In this document: piece after piece, positions 23,100 to 33,411 of the stretch
How the letters are laid out: each line of letters opens with the position of its first letter
Numbering within the stretch: position 1 is the first letter of the stretch
Assembly: GCA_036417435.1 (NCBI GenBank)
Contig: CM070913.1
Coordinates: 6,924,680 to 6,988,679 of the forward strand
Reading direction: 5' to 3'
DNA from: Inia geoffrensis
Lineage: Eukaryota; Chordata; Mammalia; Artiodactyla; Iniidae
DNA: 64,000 nt
Translations under genes and position numbers: made by a program
Notes under the pieces: generated by a model
What the model saw: the letters and a program-made list of their open reading frames with translations, nothing else
What the model was told of the DNA's origin: nothing
The model's database searches: none

Positions 23100-24010
23100 T
23101 TAAAACATTAACTTTTAATTTTTAAATAATTTAGACTCACAGAAAAGTTGAAAAAATAGTGTGGGGAGTTCCCATATACCCTGACTCCAGCCTCTGCAAG
23201 CAGCCTCCATGGCCTCTGCCCACTAGATGCCAGTCGTGAGAATTAAAATGTCCACAGACATTGCTAAATGTCCCCTGGGGGAAAGATCGTCCTTGGTTGA
23301 AAAGGACTGCTCCAACATGAGCAACTTATCTAAGCATTATGCTGTTGTCAAAACCAGGAAACTAACAGTGGTGTATACCTATTAACTAAAATACATACCT
23401 TATACAGATTTCCCCCGATGTCCATTTTTCTTTTCCAGATTCCAGTCCAGGAATCCACATGTGTTTATTTGCTGTTTCTCCCTAAACAACTCCCCTTGGT
23501 GATGCTTCCCCAGACTTTGTCTTTCAAACCATTGATTCATTTGATGAGACCTGGTCAGTTCATTTGTAGAATGTCTCTTGAATTCACTTGTCTGGTGTTT
23601 GCTTATGATTAGAGTGAGGTTATGATTTGGGGCAAGAATACTGCAGAAGTGATGTAGTGTCCTTCTCAGTGCATCTCTTCATGGGGAATATCATGCCAGA
23701 ATCTCTTATTACCTGGGGTGTTAACCTTTATCATTGTATAGGGTGCTGTCTACCATATTTCTCCACTGTAAAATGACAATTTCTCCTTTGTAGTTGGTCA
23801 ATACCTTGGGAAGAGCCTTGGAGTATCTGCAAATATTCTGGGTTTTTTTTACAACTGTTGCCCACTGAATTCAGTGTCTATCAGTGGGTCCTCCCCACGT
23901 TAATTAACACCGTGGGGTTCGCCTATCAGTGATTTTGTATTTTCCTCATTTCTTCTACATTTATTAATTTGAATTATTCTGTAGGGAAGATTTGTCACTT
24001 CTCTTCCATT
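23100..24010. repeat. Old dispersed repeat, probably L1-derived
   Basis: ACTTTTAATTTTTAAATAAT, ACAGAAAAGTTGAAAAAATA, GGGAGTTCCCATATACCC, TTCTCAGTGCATCTCTTCAT, TGTAGAATGTCTCTTGAATT and TTATTAATTTGAATTATTCTG follow a well-known mammal-wide repeat of about 0.9 kb. I associate it with old L1 3' sequences but cannot name the subfamily. A second copy lies at 37725-38540. It appears to interrupt the L1M 5' region flanking it. Confidence 0.5.
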
Positions 24011-24397
24011 TATTCATTTTTATATCAGCATAGACTAATCAATATTTATTTTATTCTATGGGTTATAATCTAATACATCTTTTTTTTTATTTTGTTGCTC
24101 GAATTATTCTAGCTTTAGCCATTGGGAGTTTTTTCATGTTAGTTACTGTGCCCTACTGGCATGTTGCCACCATTTTTCAAGATCTTTATTATTTTCCGGA
24201 TCCACAAGATGTCCCAGGCTCATGTGGCATTTTCCCTGCCCCACCTCTGGATTCCTTCACTTTTCCAAGCCACGGCACATTTTATTGCAAGTGGTATTTA
24301 GAAAACAATATCTGGGCTTTGTAAGTTCATTGCTGTGAGCTGTAATTTCTCCTGAGCCCTCTCAGCAGACAGAGCTAGGAAATATATGTGTATGTAC

Positions 24398-24471
24398 TAA
24401 CACACATATACATATATGTACACATCTATATCTGTTTCTATATCTATCTAGCTATATATATATATATATAT
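24398..24471. repeat. Mixed (CA)/(TA) microsatellite ending in (TA)9
   Basis: ATATATGTGTATG, then CACACATATACATATATG, then CTATATCTATCTAG, and finally a clean TA run at 24453-24471. It directly precedes an L1 3' end. Confidence 0.85.
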
Positions 24472-24492
24472 TTTATAGTTAAACATCTATTA

Positions 24493-24680
24493 TCTTTTTT
24501 TCACATCTTTATTGGGGTATAATTGCTTTACAATGTCGTGTTGGTTTCTGCTGTACAACAAAGTGAATCAGCTATATGCATACATGCATCCCGATATCCC
24601 CTCCCTCTTGAGCTTCCCTTCCACCGTCCCTATCCCACCCCTCTAGGCTGTCACAAAGCATCGAGTTGATCTCTCTGTTA
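24493..24680 (-). mobile_element. Cetartiodactyl LINE-1 3' end, antisense
   Basis: TCACATCTTTATTGGGGTAT, AATTGCTTTACAATGTCGTG, TGTACAACAAAGTGAATCAG and GCATACATGCATCCCGATAT form the reverse complement of the cetartiodactyl L1 3' untranslated region. It is a short, 5'-truncated copy. The same family occurs at 32675, 41215 and 55033 in the other orientation. Confidence 0.75.
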
Positions 24681-25239
24681 TCTAGCTGTATATATTTTAA
24701 ACCACAAGTTCATACCTCGAATTCCAAATCAAAAACCAGACATTTCATTTTTGTCTTCCTATTTCCTTATTTGTAACTTTTTCTCTCACTTCTCTCTCTC
24801 TTTCTTTCTGTAGATGATGAAAGCTGGATGTTGAAAACCTGGTTCCCATCACCTGCAATATATATACTTATTTGCTCAAACCTAGGATGCACAGAGTAGT
24901 TACAGAGTTTCTAATTAATACCCCTGGGAGAAGCAAATTTACTAACTGGGGTGTTTTTGTGAAGTTCTTTTTATCTTTAGCCTAACATTATAAAGCCAAA
25001 ATATTATATTGCAAAGTTATTTACATTAGTTCTTTTCTTCTCCATCCCATTCACTGTGGTTTACTTTTTCATTTATAATCCATTGGGTTCATAAGTTACT
25101 GTTTGTATCCCATTTGTGGTTTCTCCTTTATCCTGGTTAATAATATGTCTTTGTTTATTTATTTATTTAATGGGAGGAGGTGGTATGTGAAACATTATTA
25201 TGATTCTAGGAGTCAGAGCTATGCAAAAAAGTAAACTCA
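24681..25239. other. AT-rich spacer
   Basis: No gene or clear repeat, apart from a TTTATTTATTTATTT run near 25155. Confidence 0.5.
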
Positions 25240-25620
25240 GAGAAGAATCATTTCCTCCTCGTCCCCATTCAGCTGCTGAATTCTTAGCCCTCACAAGGCA
25301 AAGAGCTAAGAAGCTAAGCAGAAAGCTGCTTAACACCAAATGGGAATTTTAAGCAGTTTCAAGATTCTGAAAAGATAGCTACTCAGAGCCTGCCAGAGAG
25401 GAAGAGTCCTAGTAAAAATCCCAACGTTTCCACCGAAACCCCTAACTGTATTAGAATAACCTTCCCTGACTTTCTACCCAGAGGAGGATCCTGTGAACTC
25501 TCTCCAAAGGAAGATGATTTTATTCAGTCTCAACGATTTTTATACACAATGTCTAACATTCAGTCAAAATTTAGTAGATATATGTAGAAATAGACACTAA
25601 TAATAGAGCTATGTTTAAGA
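25240..25620 (+). mobile_element. L1M 5'-region fragment, second piece
   Basis: AATCCCAACGTTTCCACCGA, AGAGGAGGATCCTGTGAACT, TTTTATTCAGTCTCAACGAT and ACACAATGTCTAACATTCAG match the part of the old L1 5' region that should follow the piece at 22700-23095. It is the likely continuation of one element split by later insertions. Confidence 0.5.
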
Positions 25621-25669
25621 ACTTTTTAAATGTCTTGTTAATGTCCTCAATAAAAGCAGATTTACTGTT

Positions 25670-26185
25670 AAGTTAATGACACTTAAATTCTGGGCCCCTC
25701 ACTTGCATGGACCTCTTCTAAAACTCTCGGAGGAGCCCAAGACCTGGGTTCATATGATCATATTTGTAAAATGCGCAACAACCAAAAAAAAAAACGGTAT
25801 GTACTACCAATTAAGACTTTTCTCTTTCCATTCCTACTTTCTCTCTGACACATCCTCATATCAGATGTCAGGCTTATCAGGTGATGGAGTAGCCATAGGC
25901 ATTTTGGAGATTTGCACAAAGGGAATTTGAATTGAGGCTATGTTTATTTTGGGATTAGTGGGATATGTTTATGTAGCTCACAGTCACTTCCAAGAATAGT
26001 TAAGTTATTGTGAACTGCCCCACTGTCAAGAGGGCTTCTAGAAATACACTTACTTCTGGTTGCTAATACAGGTCCAGCAAATGATATTTGGATAGGACAG
26101 CAAGGTGCATTTACCATGAAGTTAATAAAACTTAATCTTTGAGTTCTTCATTTGCATAAGCCTTTTCTCAGACCCTGTACCTAAT
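25670..26185. repeat. Diverged direct repeat pair (25670-25735 and 26119-26185)
   Basis: Both copies start with AAGTTAAT, followed by ACTTAA, then CTTCATTTGCAT or CTCACTTGCAT, then CCTTTTCTCAGACCC or CCTCTTCTAAAACTC. They are about 449 bases apart in the same orientation. The word resembles a mammalian dispersed sequence of the type CCCCTCACTTGCATGG that I cannot assign. The interval between holds no gene. Confidence 0.5.
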
Positions 26186-26290
26186 TTTGTATTCATAATT
26201 GTATATTCTTAAAAACGGAACTCAGAGCTATATAGTCTTGAAGCCCTGCGAAATGAGGATCCATGTCCAACAGTGGAAAAGAAGCAAAGT

Positions 26291-26501
26291 TTTTTTTTTT
26301 TTTTTTTTGCGGTACGCGGGCCTCTCACTGCTGTGGCCTCTCCCGTTGCAGAGCACAGGGTCCGGACGCGCAGGCTCAGCGGCCACGGCTCACGGGCCAA
26401 GCCGCTCCGCGGCACGTGGGATCTTCCCGGACCGGGGCCCGAACCCGCGTCCCCCGTATCGGCAGGCGGACTCTCAACCACTGCGCCACCAGGGAAGCCC
26501 G
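26291..26501 (-). mobile_element. CHR-type SINE (short cetacean form), antisense
   Basis: A T-run at 26290-26308 is followed by GCGGTACGCGGGCCTCTCAC and, at the far end, GCCACCAGGGAAGCCC. This is the reverse complement of the full element. The B-box on the minus strand reads GGTTCGGGCCC. An imperfect 13-bp duplication flanks it: GAAGCAAAGTTTT on the left, GAAACAAAATTTT on the right, 2 mismatches. Open frames of 80-130 codons across it are SINE translation. Confidence 0.93.
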
Positions 26502-26890
26502 GAAACAAAATTTTAACTTTGTGAAGCCAGAAGCTGATCAACAAAAAGTCTTCCAAATCCTCCAGCTTATATATAGCACAAACCTGATAGAGGTTCCCCA
26601 AATTTGATAACAAATCTAGTAATTTGTATTAAAATATCAATAACAAGTTGTGAACCTGAAAGAAATTTCTCTAAACTATCAATAACAACAAATTTTAAAC
26701 CATCACATAGAGGAAAGACATAGCTTTCTATTCTTTTCATAGAAAACGGTATCACAAATTTATTGTCAGTGAAGAGACTATCAAAGTTAAGTAGGTAAAA
26801 AAGTAGGAAAAAAGAATTAGGCAGCTGATTAGTAAAATACGATGTAATTTTAGTGCATATTTTGGATTCTCTGTTATTTGCAAGCTTTTA
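26502..26890. other. AT-rich spacer between two SINEs
   Basis: Nothing recognisable. Confidence 0.5.
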
Positions 26891-26907
26891 TAAACCTGTA
26901 AATTTTT

Positions 26908-27234
26908 TTAATTGTTTCATCAAAAAACCTTATCCTTTTTTTATTTTTGGCTGTGTTGGGTCTTCGTTGCTTCACGCAGGCTTTCTCTAGTTGCAGCGAA
27001 CGAGGGTTACTCTTCATCGGAGTGCGTGGGCTTCTCATTGCGGTGGCTTCTCTTGTTGCGGAGCACAGGCTCTAGGCGCACGGGCTTCAGTAGTTGTGGC
27101 GTGTGGGCTCAGTAGTTGTGGCGCACAGGCTTAGTTGCTCCGAGGCGTGTGTGATCTTCCCAGACCAGGGATCGAACCCGTGTCCCCTGCATTGGCAGGC
27201 GGATTCTTAACCACTGCGCCACCAGGGAAGTCTC
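26908..27234 (-). mobile_element. CHR-2-type SINE (long form), antisense
   Basis: TTTTTGGCTGTGTTGGGTCT, CAGTAGTTGTGGCGTGTGGG and TCAGTAGTTGTGGCGCACAG mark the long tRNA-unrelated body. CCCAGACCAGGGATCGAACC and GCCACCAGGGAAGTC mark the tRNA head, whose minus-strand B-box is GGTTCGATCCC. A 17-bp duplication with 2 mismatches flanks it: TAAACCTGTAAATTTTT at 26891-26907 and TAAATCTGTAAAGTTTT at 27235-27251. The A-rich tail is long and impure (26908-26945). Confidence 0.9.
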
Positions 27235-28167
27235 TAAATCTGTAAAGTTTTGTGATTTCTTTTCTAATCCTAAATATTGACTTCGGTGCCTGATTAAGCT
27301 TTCATAATTTTAAAAGTGTTCTTTTTCTTAAAGTTGGCTTGAAAATTGTTAGTAAATTGAAATATAAATTTGAAGAGTTTTAAATGTCTTTACATGTTTT
27401 CAAAACAGTATTTCCTTAAAGAGACATTTTAAAATAGGGTCCTAAAGTTTGTAGTTCTCTTATGAACAATCTTAACTGTTTTTTCTGTTTTATTCAGCTC
27501 TTGGAATGATGGATTAGGAAAAGCTATGGGAAAGTTTTACAGTGTAGGTGTAATTTCTTTGTAAACCATAAGGTACCATATGACTTGATGATATTACTAT
27601 ACTATGAAGCACTTTTTTAATAAAATTAAGTATTTTTATACACATAATGCATAGACATGATTACAATACCAAATCGTTCAAAAGTGTATAAAGTGCTGAT
27701 CTGTGGATTTTATCTGGTTCCCCCTGTACTGAAAGATGAGGAAATGGATGTGCTTACCTACTATCCAGCTCTCCTCTACCCCTCCACATCCACTTTTGGG
27801 AGGGGTTTTCCCACAAGTAAACATTCCAAGCCTTTCATAACTGGGGAGTTTTTTTGGTTTTGTTTTTTTTTTTTCTTTTTTACTCTCACGCTGAATCACT
27901 GCTTTTGCTGGAATTTTAAGTTCAAATTTTCTTTCCTCAGAATTTTGAAGGTATTGTCCTTGCCAGTTCATGTCCAGTCAAGCTAATAAGGTAATTGGAT
28001 GTCAATTTGATTTTTTTCAAGAAACTTGTTCCAATTCATTTTTTTTTTCATCTTTATCATCGGAGGCTTTATTACAGTAAAACAACTTGAACAAATGGTT
28101 AGCCTTAATAACTGAGTAGCATAAAATATAAAAGCTCTGGTAAATTGTTCTTTCCTGTTCTAGTTAT

Positions 28168-28191
28168 AACAACAACAACAACAACAACAAA
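28168..28191. repeat. (AAC)n microsatellite
   Basis: Eight clean AAC units ending in AACAA before AGCTTTG. Confidence 0.95.
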
Positions 28192-30326
28192 GCTTTGCAT
28201 ATTTATTCATGAGAAGACATGCTCAAATAGTTTTTGATTATCTATTTCTGTTGAAGTACAGTTGAAGTCCTCTTATCAGAGACATTGACGAGGCAAATCA
28301 TTGAAAGTATCATGTAACTTAAATTTCTTTATTTTAACCAAATGTTATAAACCTACACTCTTTCACCAATGAGGCCAAGACCCTTTTTGAGGTTAGATTC
28401 ATCATCAGTTTTTGCTTGTTTGTTTTGCATGAACCACACCCCAGTTCGTCCTTTGTTTTCTTCTATACATTACTTTCAAGTGGAAAGAGAATGAGAAAAT
28501 TTGTGGAGCAATTGAAGTGCAGAATCTTGTGCTTTTAAGATTTTTTTTTCCAAAAATGAGTAGCTTTCCTGTCCACACTTCAGTTATCAGCAATTTCTTC
28601 TCAACTTTATTGTCTTTTTTAAAAATTCAATTTATTTTTCATAGAAAGAGTAACTTTGATTCACATGATATTTTATTAAATAATCTCCTTCTAATAATAA
28701 GGAAAAATGGTATAAACTGGTTTAAATACATGTGACAATTCATAACCTCTTCTCCACAAACTTTAACAATCCAGCAATGGCTGTGGGAAAGAAAACTTTT
28801 TTTAATGTTTCAAAATCACTTCTCAGTCTTTGTATAGCATAGCCAGATATTCAAATCTTTAAGTGCACTAGTTCACAAATAGTTAACAGTGGATTGATTT
28901 TATACTGCTCTCACTTATAGCCAACCAGGTATGATACTCGTAATGAAAATATCGAACTCTGTGTAATGTATCAATAATTAACCTGCTACACTTTTTGAAC
29001 ACTGCCAGTAAATACGTATAATATCCGTTTGTAATCAGTGTTTACAAATTCAGGCTTTCTGCAGGTTTTAAATATGGTGATAGGAATGTTAAAGACACAG
29101 TTATATCTCATCAAACAGACCTTTAGTTTCTATTCTGTACCTATTCTATTTTGGCCATTCAAGATTGATTTTTCATAAGAAAAACCAATTAGGGACTCCC
29201 CACAATGCAATCCTTGTATTTCATATCAGCTGAACATGTTCATTCATTTATTTTATAACTTCATTAATTTGTTGACTCATAACCCACGCACGTACCATGT
29301 ACCGTCTACGTCTGTAGCGCTGTTCTTAGGTTATTATAAATTAATTCAAACATCATACAGCTTCTCCTGTCTTTCTCTTTGTCCTTATCTCTGTCCTCAT
29401 GGACCTCAGTGTCTTCTTATTGGAACACAACTGATTTGAAAAAGTCACTGGGGTTACCTTGCAATCATGTAGGAAGAAGTTCTTGCTGGTTGCCTCTTAA
29501 AGAGGAAAGTCCAGGGTGGTACAGGGAAACACTAGACTGCTCTGAGGAGAAGAGGAGTCTGATCTGGGGAGATCTGAGCTCAGAACATTCCAGATAAAGA
29601 GACAGGAAGTGCAAAGATCCCAACTAGACAAGATTGACAAGCGTGGGAAACAGAAGGAAGCCCAGGGTGGCTGGGGATCAGTGAGCATAGGTGAGAAATA
29701 GGTGGAGGGGACGCAAGGAGGGCTTTCTAGACCAGGATTCCATATAGAAAGCAGCAAGTGAACGAACACATGTATTTTGTAATATTTCAACATGAGCACT
29801 AAAATTATAAAAAACATCCCCCCAAAACCCTAAGCTATCTCTTTTCTTAATACATTTACTATATATAAAATCTTAAGCTATTTTAAGAAAGTGAAATTTT
29901 CATCGAGAAAGAAAATTCATGGATATTTCTAGAAACTTGTCCCTTTTCCCACGTCATCTTTTTTTATAACGACATTTGGGAAGATTTGTTATTTTTCATA
30001 ATATATGGTTTAGGTTTGAAATATTTTTCTTTAATTTCCATATTCCAAAAATTCACAGTACTATTTATGTGGTCATATCGCGATGAATATGACTTCATGT
30101 CACATCAAAGTCATGTCACTTTTTATGTTGTCTCCTGCTTATGCAGAGGAGTTTTCAGAAACCCTATATTCTGGTCTTGTTTTAGGCCCGGCTCCCTTTC
30201 TGGGGCTGGTACCGTAATATATGGATTGAAGCCTGCTACTTTGAGGCTTTTGTCAGCCTGAAGCCTCCCCTTCCAGTGTGCATCAAACCACGGTACACAG
30301 TAAATCAACACATGTGTCTCCACAGC

Positions 30327-30345
30327 TATATATATATATATATAT
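30327..30345. repeat. (TA)n microsatellite
   Basis: A clean TA dinucleotide run of about 19 bases after CACAGC. Confidence 0.95.
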
Positions 30346-31069
30346 TCTTTCTGTGGCTTTAAATATTTTTATAATCACGGGTGTTCTATAGGACTCAGGG
30401 GACCCTTTAAAGCCAGCATTCGAAACAGCTGAATGGCGATTCAGACAACTCATGTGCTCTGCAGCTAAGCTGTAGGAAAACTTCTGTGAACCTTTGATGT
30501 GTGTAGGGCTTTGATTTTCTTGGGAGCTGCATTTACTTCTACAATTATCAATTTCTATGGTAAGAACTAATCCCGTGTTCACCAGATTATAGGATGTAAG
30601 AGGTAGGATGACCTGTCTCCTCATACCTTTGAAATAGGAAGTAGATACACAATTTACATGAGACCACAAAGCAACCCTCGGGCCTCAAAGAGTTAGACAA
30701 TATCACACTTCAGTTCACTGCCTTGATCCCTGTGGAAGGGATGAACCCCTTCGATTATTATTGTTATTAATGTCTAGGTAAAGCAACGTAACTTGGGGGA
30801 AAGTATGGACTAACTGGCCATAGACACCATAGGCTCAGTGCTAGTCCCTGGGTCTGGAGGTGGCCCAGGGCAGATCCAAGCCTGGCACTGGAAAGTGTGG
30901 TAGAACCATTACTGGAGGGAGCTGGTGGAAAAAGCTTGATGGCTGAGATTTCTACATTTACATGTAAGATTTTTAATAAGTCATTTGTTATTGGACGATA
31001 TTAAGCCAGGACTCCTGAGACATTTTTATTTTTTTAACCATTATGGATATGAGCTACATATCATTTATG

Positions 31070-31165
31070 GATAATAATAATCACAATAGTTGCTAACATA
31101 ATTGAGCACGATTGCAAGCATTTTATATGTGTTAACTCATTCAATATTTAAAAGACACAAGGTCA
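31070..31165 (-). repeat. MIR SINE 3' part, antisense
   Basis: AATAATAATCACAATAGTTG, AACATAATTGAGCACGATTG and TTTTATATGTGTTAACTCAT match the reverse complement of the MIR 3' half (TAATAATAGCTAACATTTAT-like consensus) in order. Confidence 0.7.
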
Positions 31166-32265
31166 TGATAAGAAATGTATTTCCAGGTCTTGAGTTCTAG
31201 AATAATTTGATTTTTTAATATAAGGTGTTCTTTTAAATATAAAAGGACTCTGTATTCATTAAGGAAAGTTTGCAAAAAGCAGAAAAGTAGAAAAGAAAAC
31301 GATCATCCATACTCCTACCATGCAAAAAGCTCACGATAGAACTTTGTTTTTCTTTTTCCGTAATTCATTCCAATTTGGGGTAGGTAAATGTGGATATATT
31401 TGTTTGTTTGCACAGTTGGAAGCACATTTTAGAAGTTGGCGATCATCTCTGACAAAAGAGGTATTTTCATGCACATCCTCAGAGACCGCCCTCCCCCCCT
31501 CCATTTCTGGTCCCGCTCTGGAGACTTAGCTGGACTCCCCAAGCAGTTCCACGTAATCTAAGAACATGCACTTTTGTGTTATTTCATACTCCGGGGAAGT
31601 GGGTCGTTACAATGACCCAGTTTTTCCCTTTGGCAAATCACTCTGTTGAAGAAAATAAAACAATCAGTGAGGACAAAGTTGCATACAACAGCTCTAACTG
31701 CACTGATATCTGAATTCAGGACGTACACCAGGATACCTTTACGATTTGGGAAGCTTGTGCTACGTGGCTTTCCCGGAAGATCATTTTTTCCATTTGGGGG
31801 GTATGACATCATTTACTCCGGACAAGTTCCCTCCTGGATTTGTTCTGGATGGTGGTTTCATAGGGTGAGTCCTGTCTACGCAGGGGCCACCGCGTCAGTG
31901 GAAGAGCTGGTGACCAAATTGCAAAAGCAGATAACTCACCGCAAGAAAGCCTGGAGGCGTGCCATACAACTGTGGTTTTATAAACACCATCCTTAATTCT
32001 GGAGGCCTCCTCCGCCCCTGATCAGAACCTTTCAACAACGTGCACATCAGCTACAAGGCTCCTGGTTGCCAGAAGGCTGTATCCGAAGGTCCACGTGAGG
32101 TCGTGAGTGGTGTGACCTGCCCCAGAGCAGCTTTTCCAGATGTGCTGTGCCGGGTGCAGTCTTGGGAGTCTGTGATGAGGAACGCACGCCCTGCCAGCGC
32201 TCTGTGGACGGGAGGAAACATTCTTTCCTTTTCATCTCCATCGGTGCAGCCAGGAGACTGTCCCT
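31166..32265. other. Non-coding stretch with one candidate exon
   Basis: Contains the candidate exon at 31720-31864 and a 116-codon frame at 31646-31996 in a different frame. No repeat is recognised between 31640 and 32265, so this is one of the longer unique segments in the AT-rich half of the window. Confidence 0.45.
31720..31864 (+). other. Candidate exon, 145 bp
   Basis: An acceptor-like GATATCTGAATTCAG ends at 31719. A strong donor, ATAGG followed by GTGAGT, starts at 31865. Between them one frame (starting at base 3) is open for 47 codons and includes DLGSLCYVAFPEDHFF and DKFPPGFVLDGGFI. In-frame stops lie just outside both splice sites: TGA upstream near 31704, and TGA inside the donor. 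The peptide is not recognised. The acceptor has a poor pyrimidine tract. Chance remains the simpler explanation without conservation data. Confidence 0.25.
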
Positions 32266-32278
32266 CCTCTCCTAGCCT

Positions 32279-32400
32279 GTTTTTTTTTTTTTTTTTTTTT
32301 TGCGGTACGCGGGCCTCTCACTGCTGTGGCCTCTCCCGTTGCAGAGCACAGGCTCCGGACGCGCAGGCTCAGCGGCCATGGCTCACGGAGCAGGAAGCCC
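32279..32400 (-). mobile_element. Internally deleted CHR-type SINE
   Basis: A T-run (32280-32301) and GCGGTACGCGGGCCTCTCAC begin a normal antisense copy. At about 32388 GGCTCACGG passes straight to AGCAGGAAGCCC, the terminal bases. Roughly 90-100 bases holding both promoter boxes are missing. The 13-bp duplication CCTCTCCTAGCCT is perfect on both sides (32266-32278 and 32401-32413), so the outer ends are original. Confidence 0.93.
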
Positions 32401-32413
32401 CCTCTCCTAGCCT

Positions 32414-32674
32414 TTTTATACTTAGCCCTGGAAGCCAGACGCATGCATGATTTTAACGAGCTCACCTATCACACCGGAGTTTCAGTGGCTGCTGAGTTGG
32501 CCTATAAGCTGCAGCGAGCCTGTCCACCTGCTGCCCAAACCCGCGCTCACCTGCGAAGGCCTCTGGGGATCCAGAGAAAAGGCCTGCCCGGCTGGGTATT
32601 TCCTAGCTTTGTATGTGTACGTTTTTTCATTGTTTTGTTTTCTATCAGTGATTAAAATTACAAAAGGGGAAACT
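32414..32674. other. Short unique spacer
   Basis: Nothing recognisable between the deleted SINE and the L1 3' end. Frames of 88-109 codons here have no known relative. Confidence 0.5.
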
Positions 32675-32940
32675 TGGGGCAGGAGGGGGGATAAATTAAG
32701 AGTTTGGGATTAACATATACAAACTACTATATATAAAGTAGATAATCCACAAGGACCTACTGTACAGCACAGGGAGCTCTACTCAGTATTCTGTAATAAC
32801 CTATATGAGAAAAGAATAACCTATAGGAAGAAGAATAGGTGCATGTATGTGTGTAACTGAATCACTTCGCTGTACACCTGAAACTAAGAAGACATTGTAA
32901 ATCAACTCTACTCCAATTTAAAAGAAAATGCTAAAAAAAG
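32675..32940 (+). mobile_element. Cetartiodactyl LINE-1 3' end
   Basis: GAGTTTGGGATTAACATATA, AATCCACAAGGACCTACTGT, AGCACAGGGAGCTCTACTCA, TCACTTCGCTGTACACCTGA and ACATTGTAAATCAACTCTAC are the L1 3' untranslated end of cetartiodactyls. Only the last ~265 bases are present, a typical severe 5' truncation. A small duplicated block (AGAATAACCTATA) is internal. Confidence 0.9.
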
Positions 32941-33182
32941 CAATCCATCAATCTTCCCCTTTAAAAAAATAAAATCACAAGTTTAGTTAATGTACAAAAC
33001 AGTCTTCGGGAATAAATGCAGCCACTCCTCCCCCCAAATAACTGTTTTAAATGCTCGGAACCATTCTCAGATGCCATCAGCCAGTTCTCAGACACTGGGC
33101 CTCTTCCCCTCACCACCAACCACGCACACCACGTCCCACACCAGCCTTTTGCTCTGATGGTGAATCAAAAATCTCAGAGCCT

Positions 33183-33395
33183 GAGCTTCCCCGGTGGCGC
33201 AGTAGTTGAGAGTCCGCCTGCCGATGCAGGGGACGCGGGTTCGTGCCCCGGTCCGGGAGGATCCCACATGCCGCGGAGCGGCTGGGCCCGTGAGCCATGG
33301 CCGCTGAGCCTGCGCGTCCGGAGCCTGTGCTCTGCCATGGGAGAGGCCATAGCAGTGAGAGGCCCACGTACCGCAAAAACAAAACAAAACAACCC
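33183..33395 (+). mobile_element. CHR-type SINE (short cetacean form), full length
   Basis: GAGCTTCCCCGGTGGCGCAG starts the tRNA head. The B-box is GGTTCGTGCCC. The body ends with GTACCGC and an A-rich tail broken by C (AAAACAAAACAAAAC). A 16-bp duplication with 2 mismatches, AAAAATCTCAGAGCCT at 33167-33182 and AAAAATCCCGGAGCCT at 33396-33411, flanks it. The frames of 95-205 codons crossing it on both strands are SINE read-through and not proteins. Confidence 0.95.
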
Positions 33396-33411
33396 AAAAA
33401 TCCCGGAGCCT

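Larger units (their letters stand above)
27252..31065. other. Long AT-rich non-coding stretch
   Basis: No gene is recognised in about 3.8 kb. It holds microsatellites at 28168-28191 and 30327-30345. Frames up to 128 codons (minus, 30283-30669) and 109 codons (plus, 27657-27986) have no recognisable content. Some of it is probably decayed L1 that I cannot resolve by eye. Confidence 0.5.
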
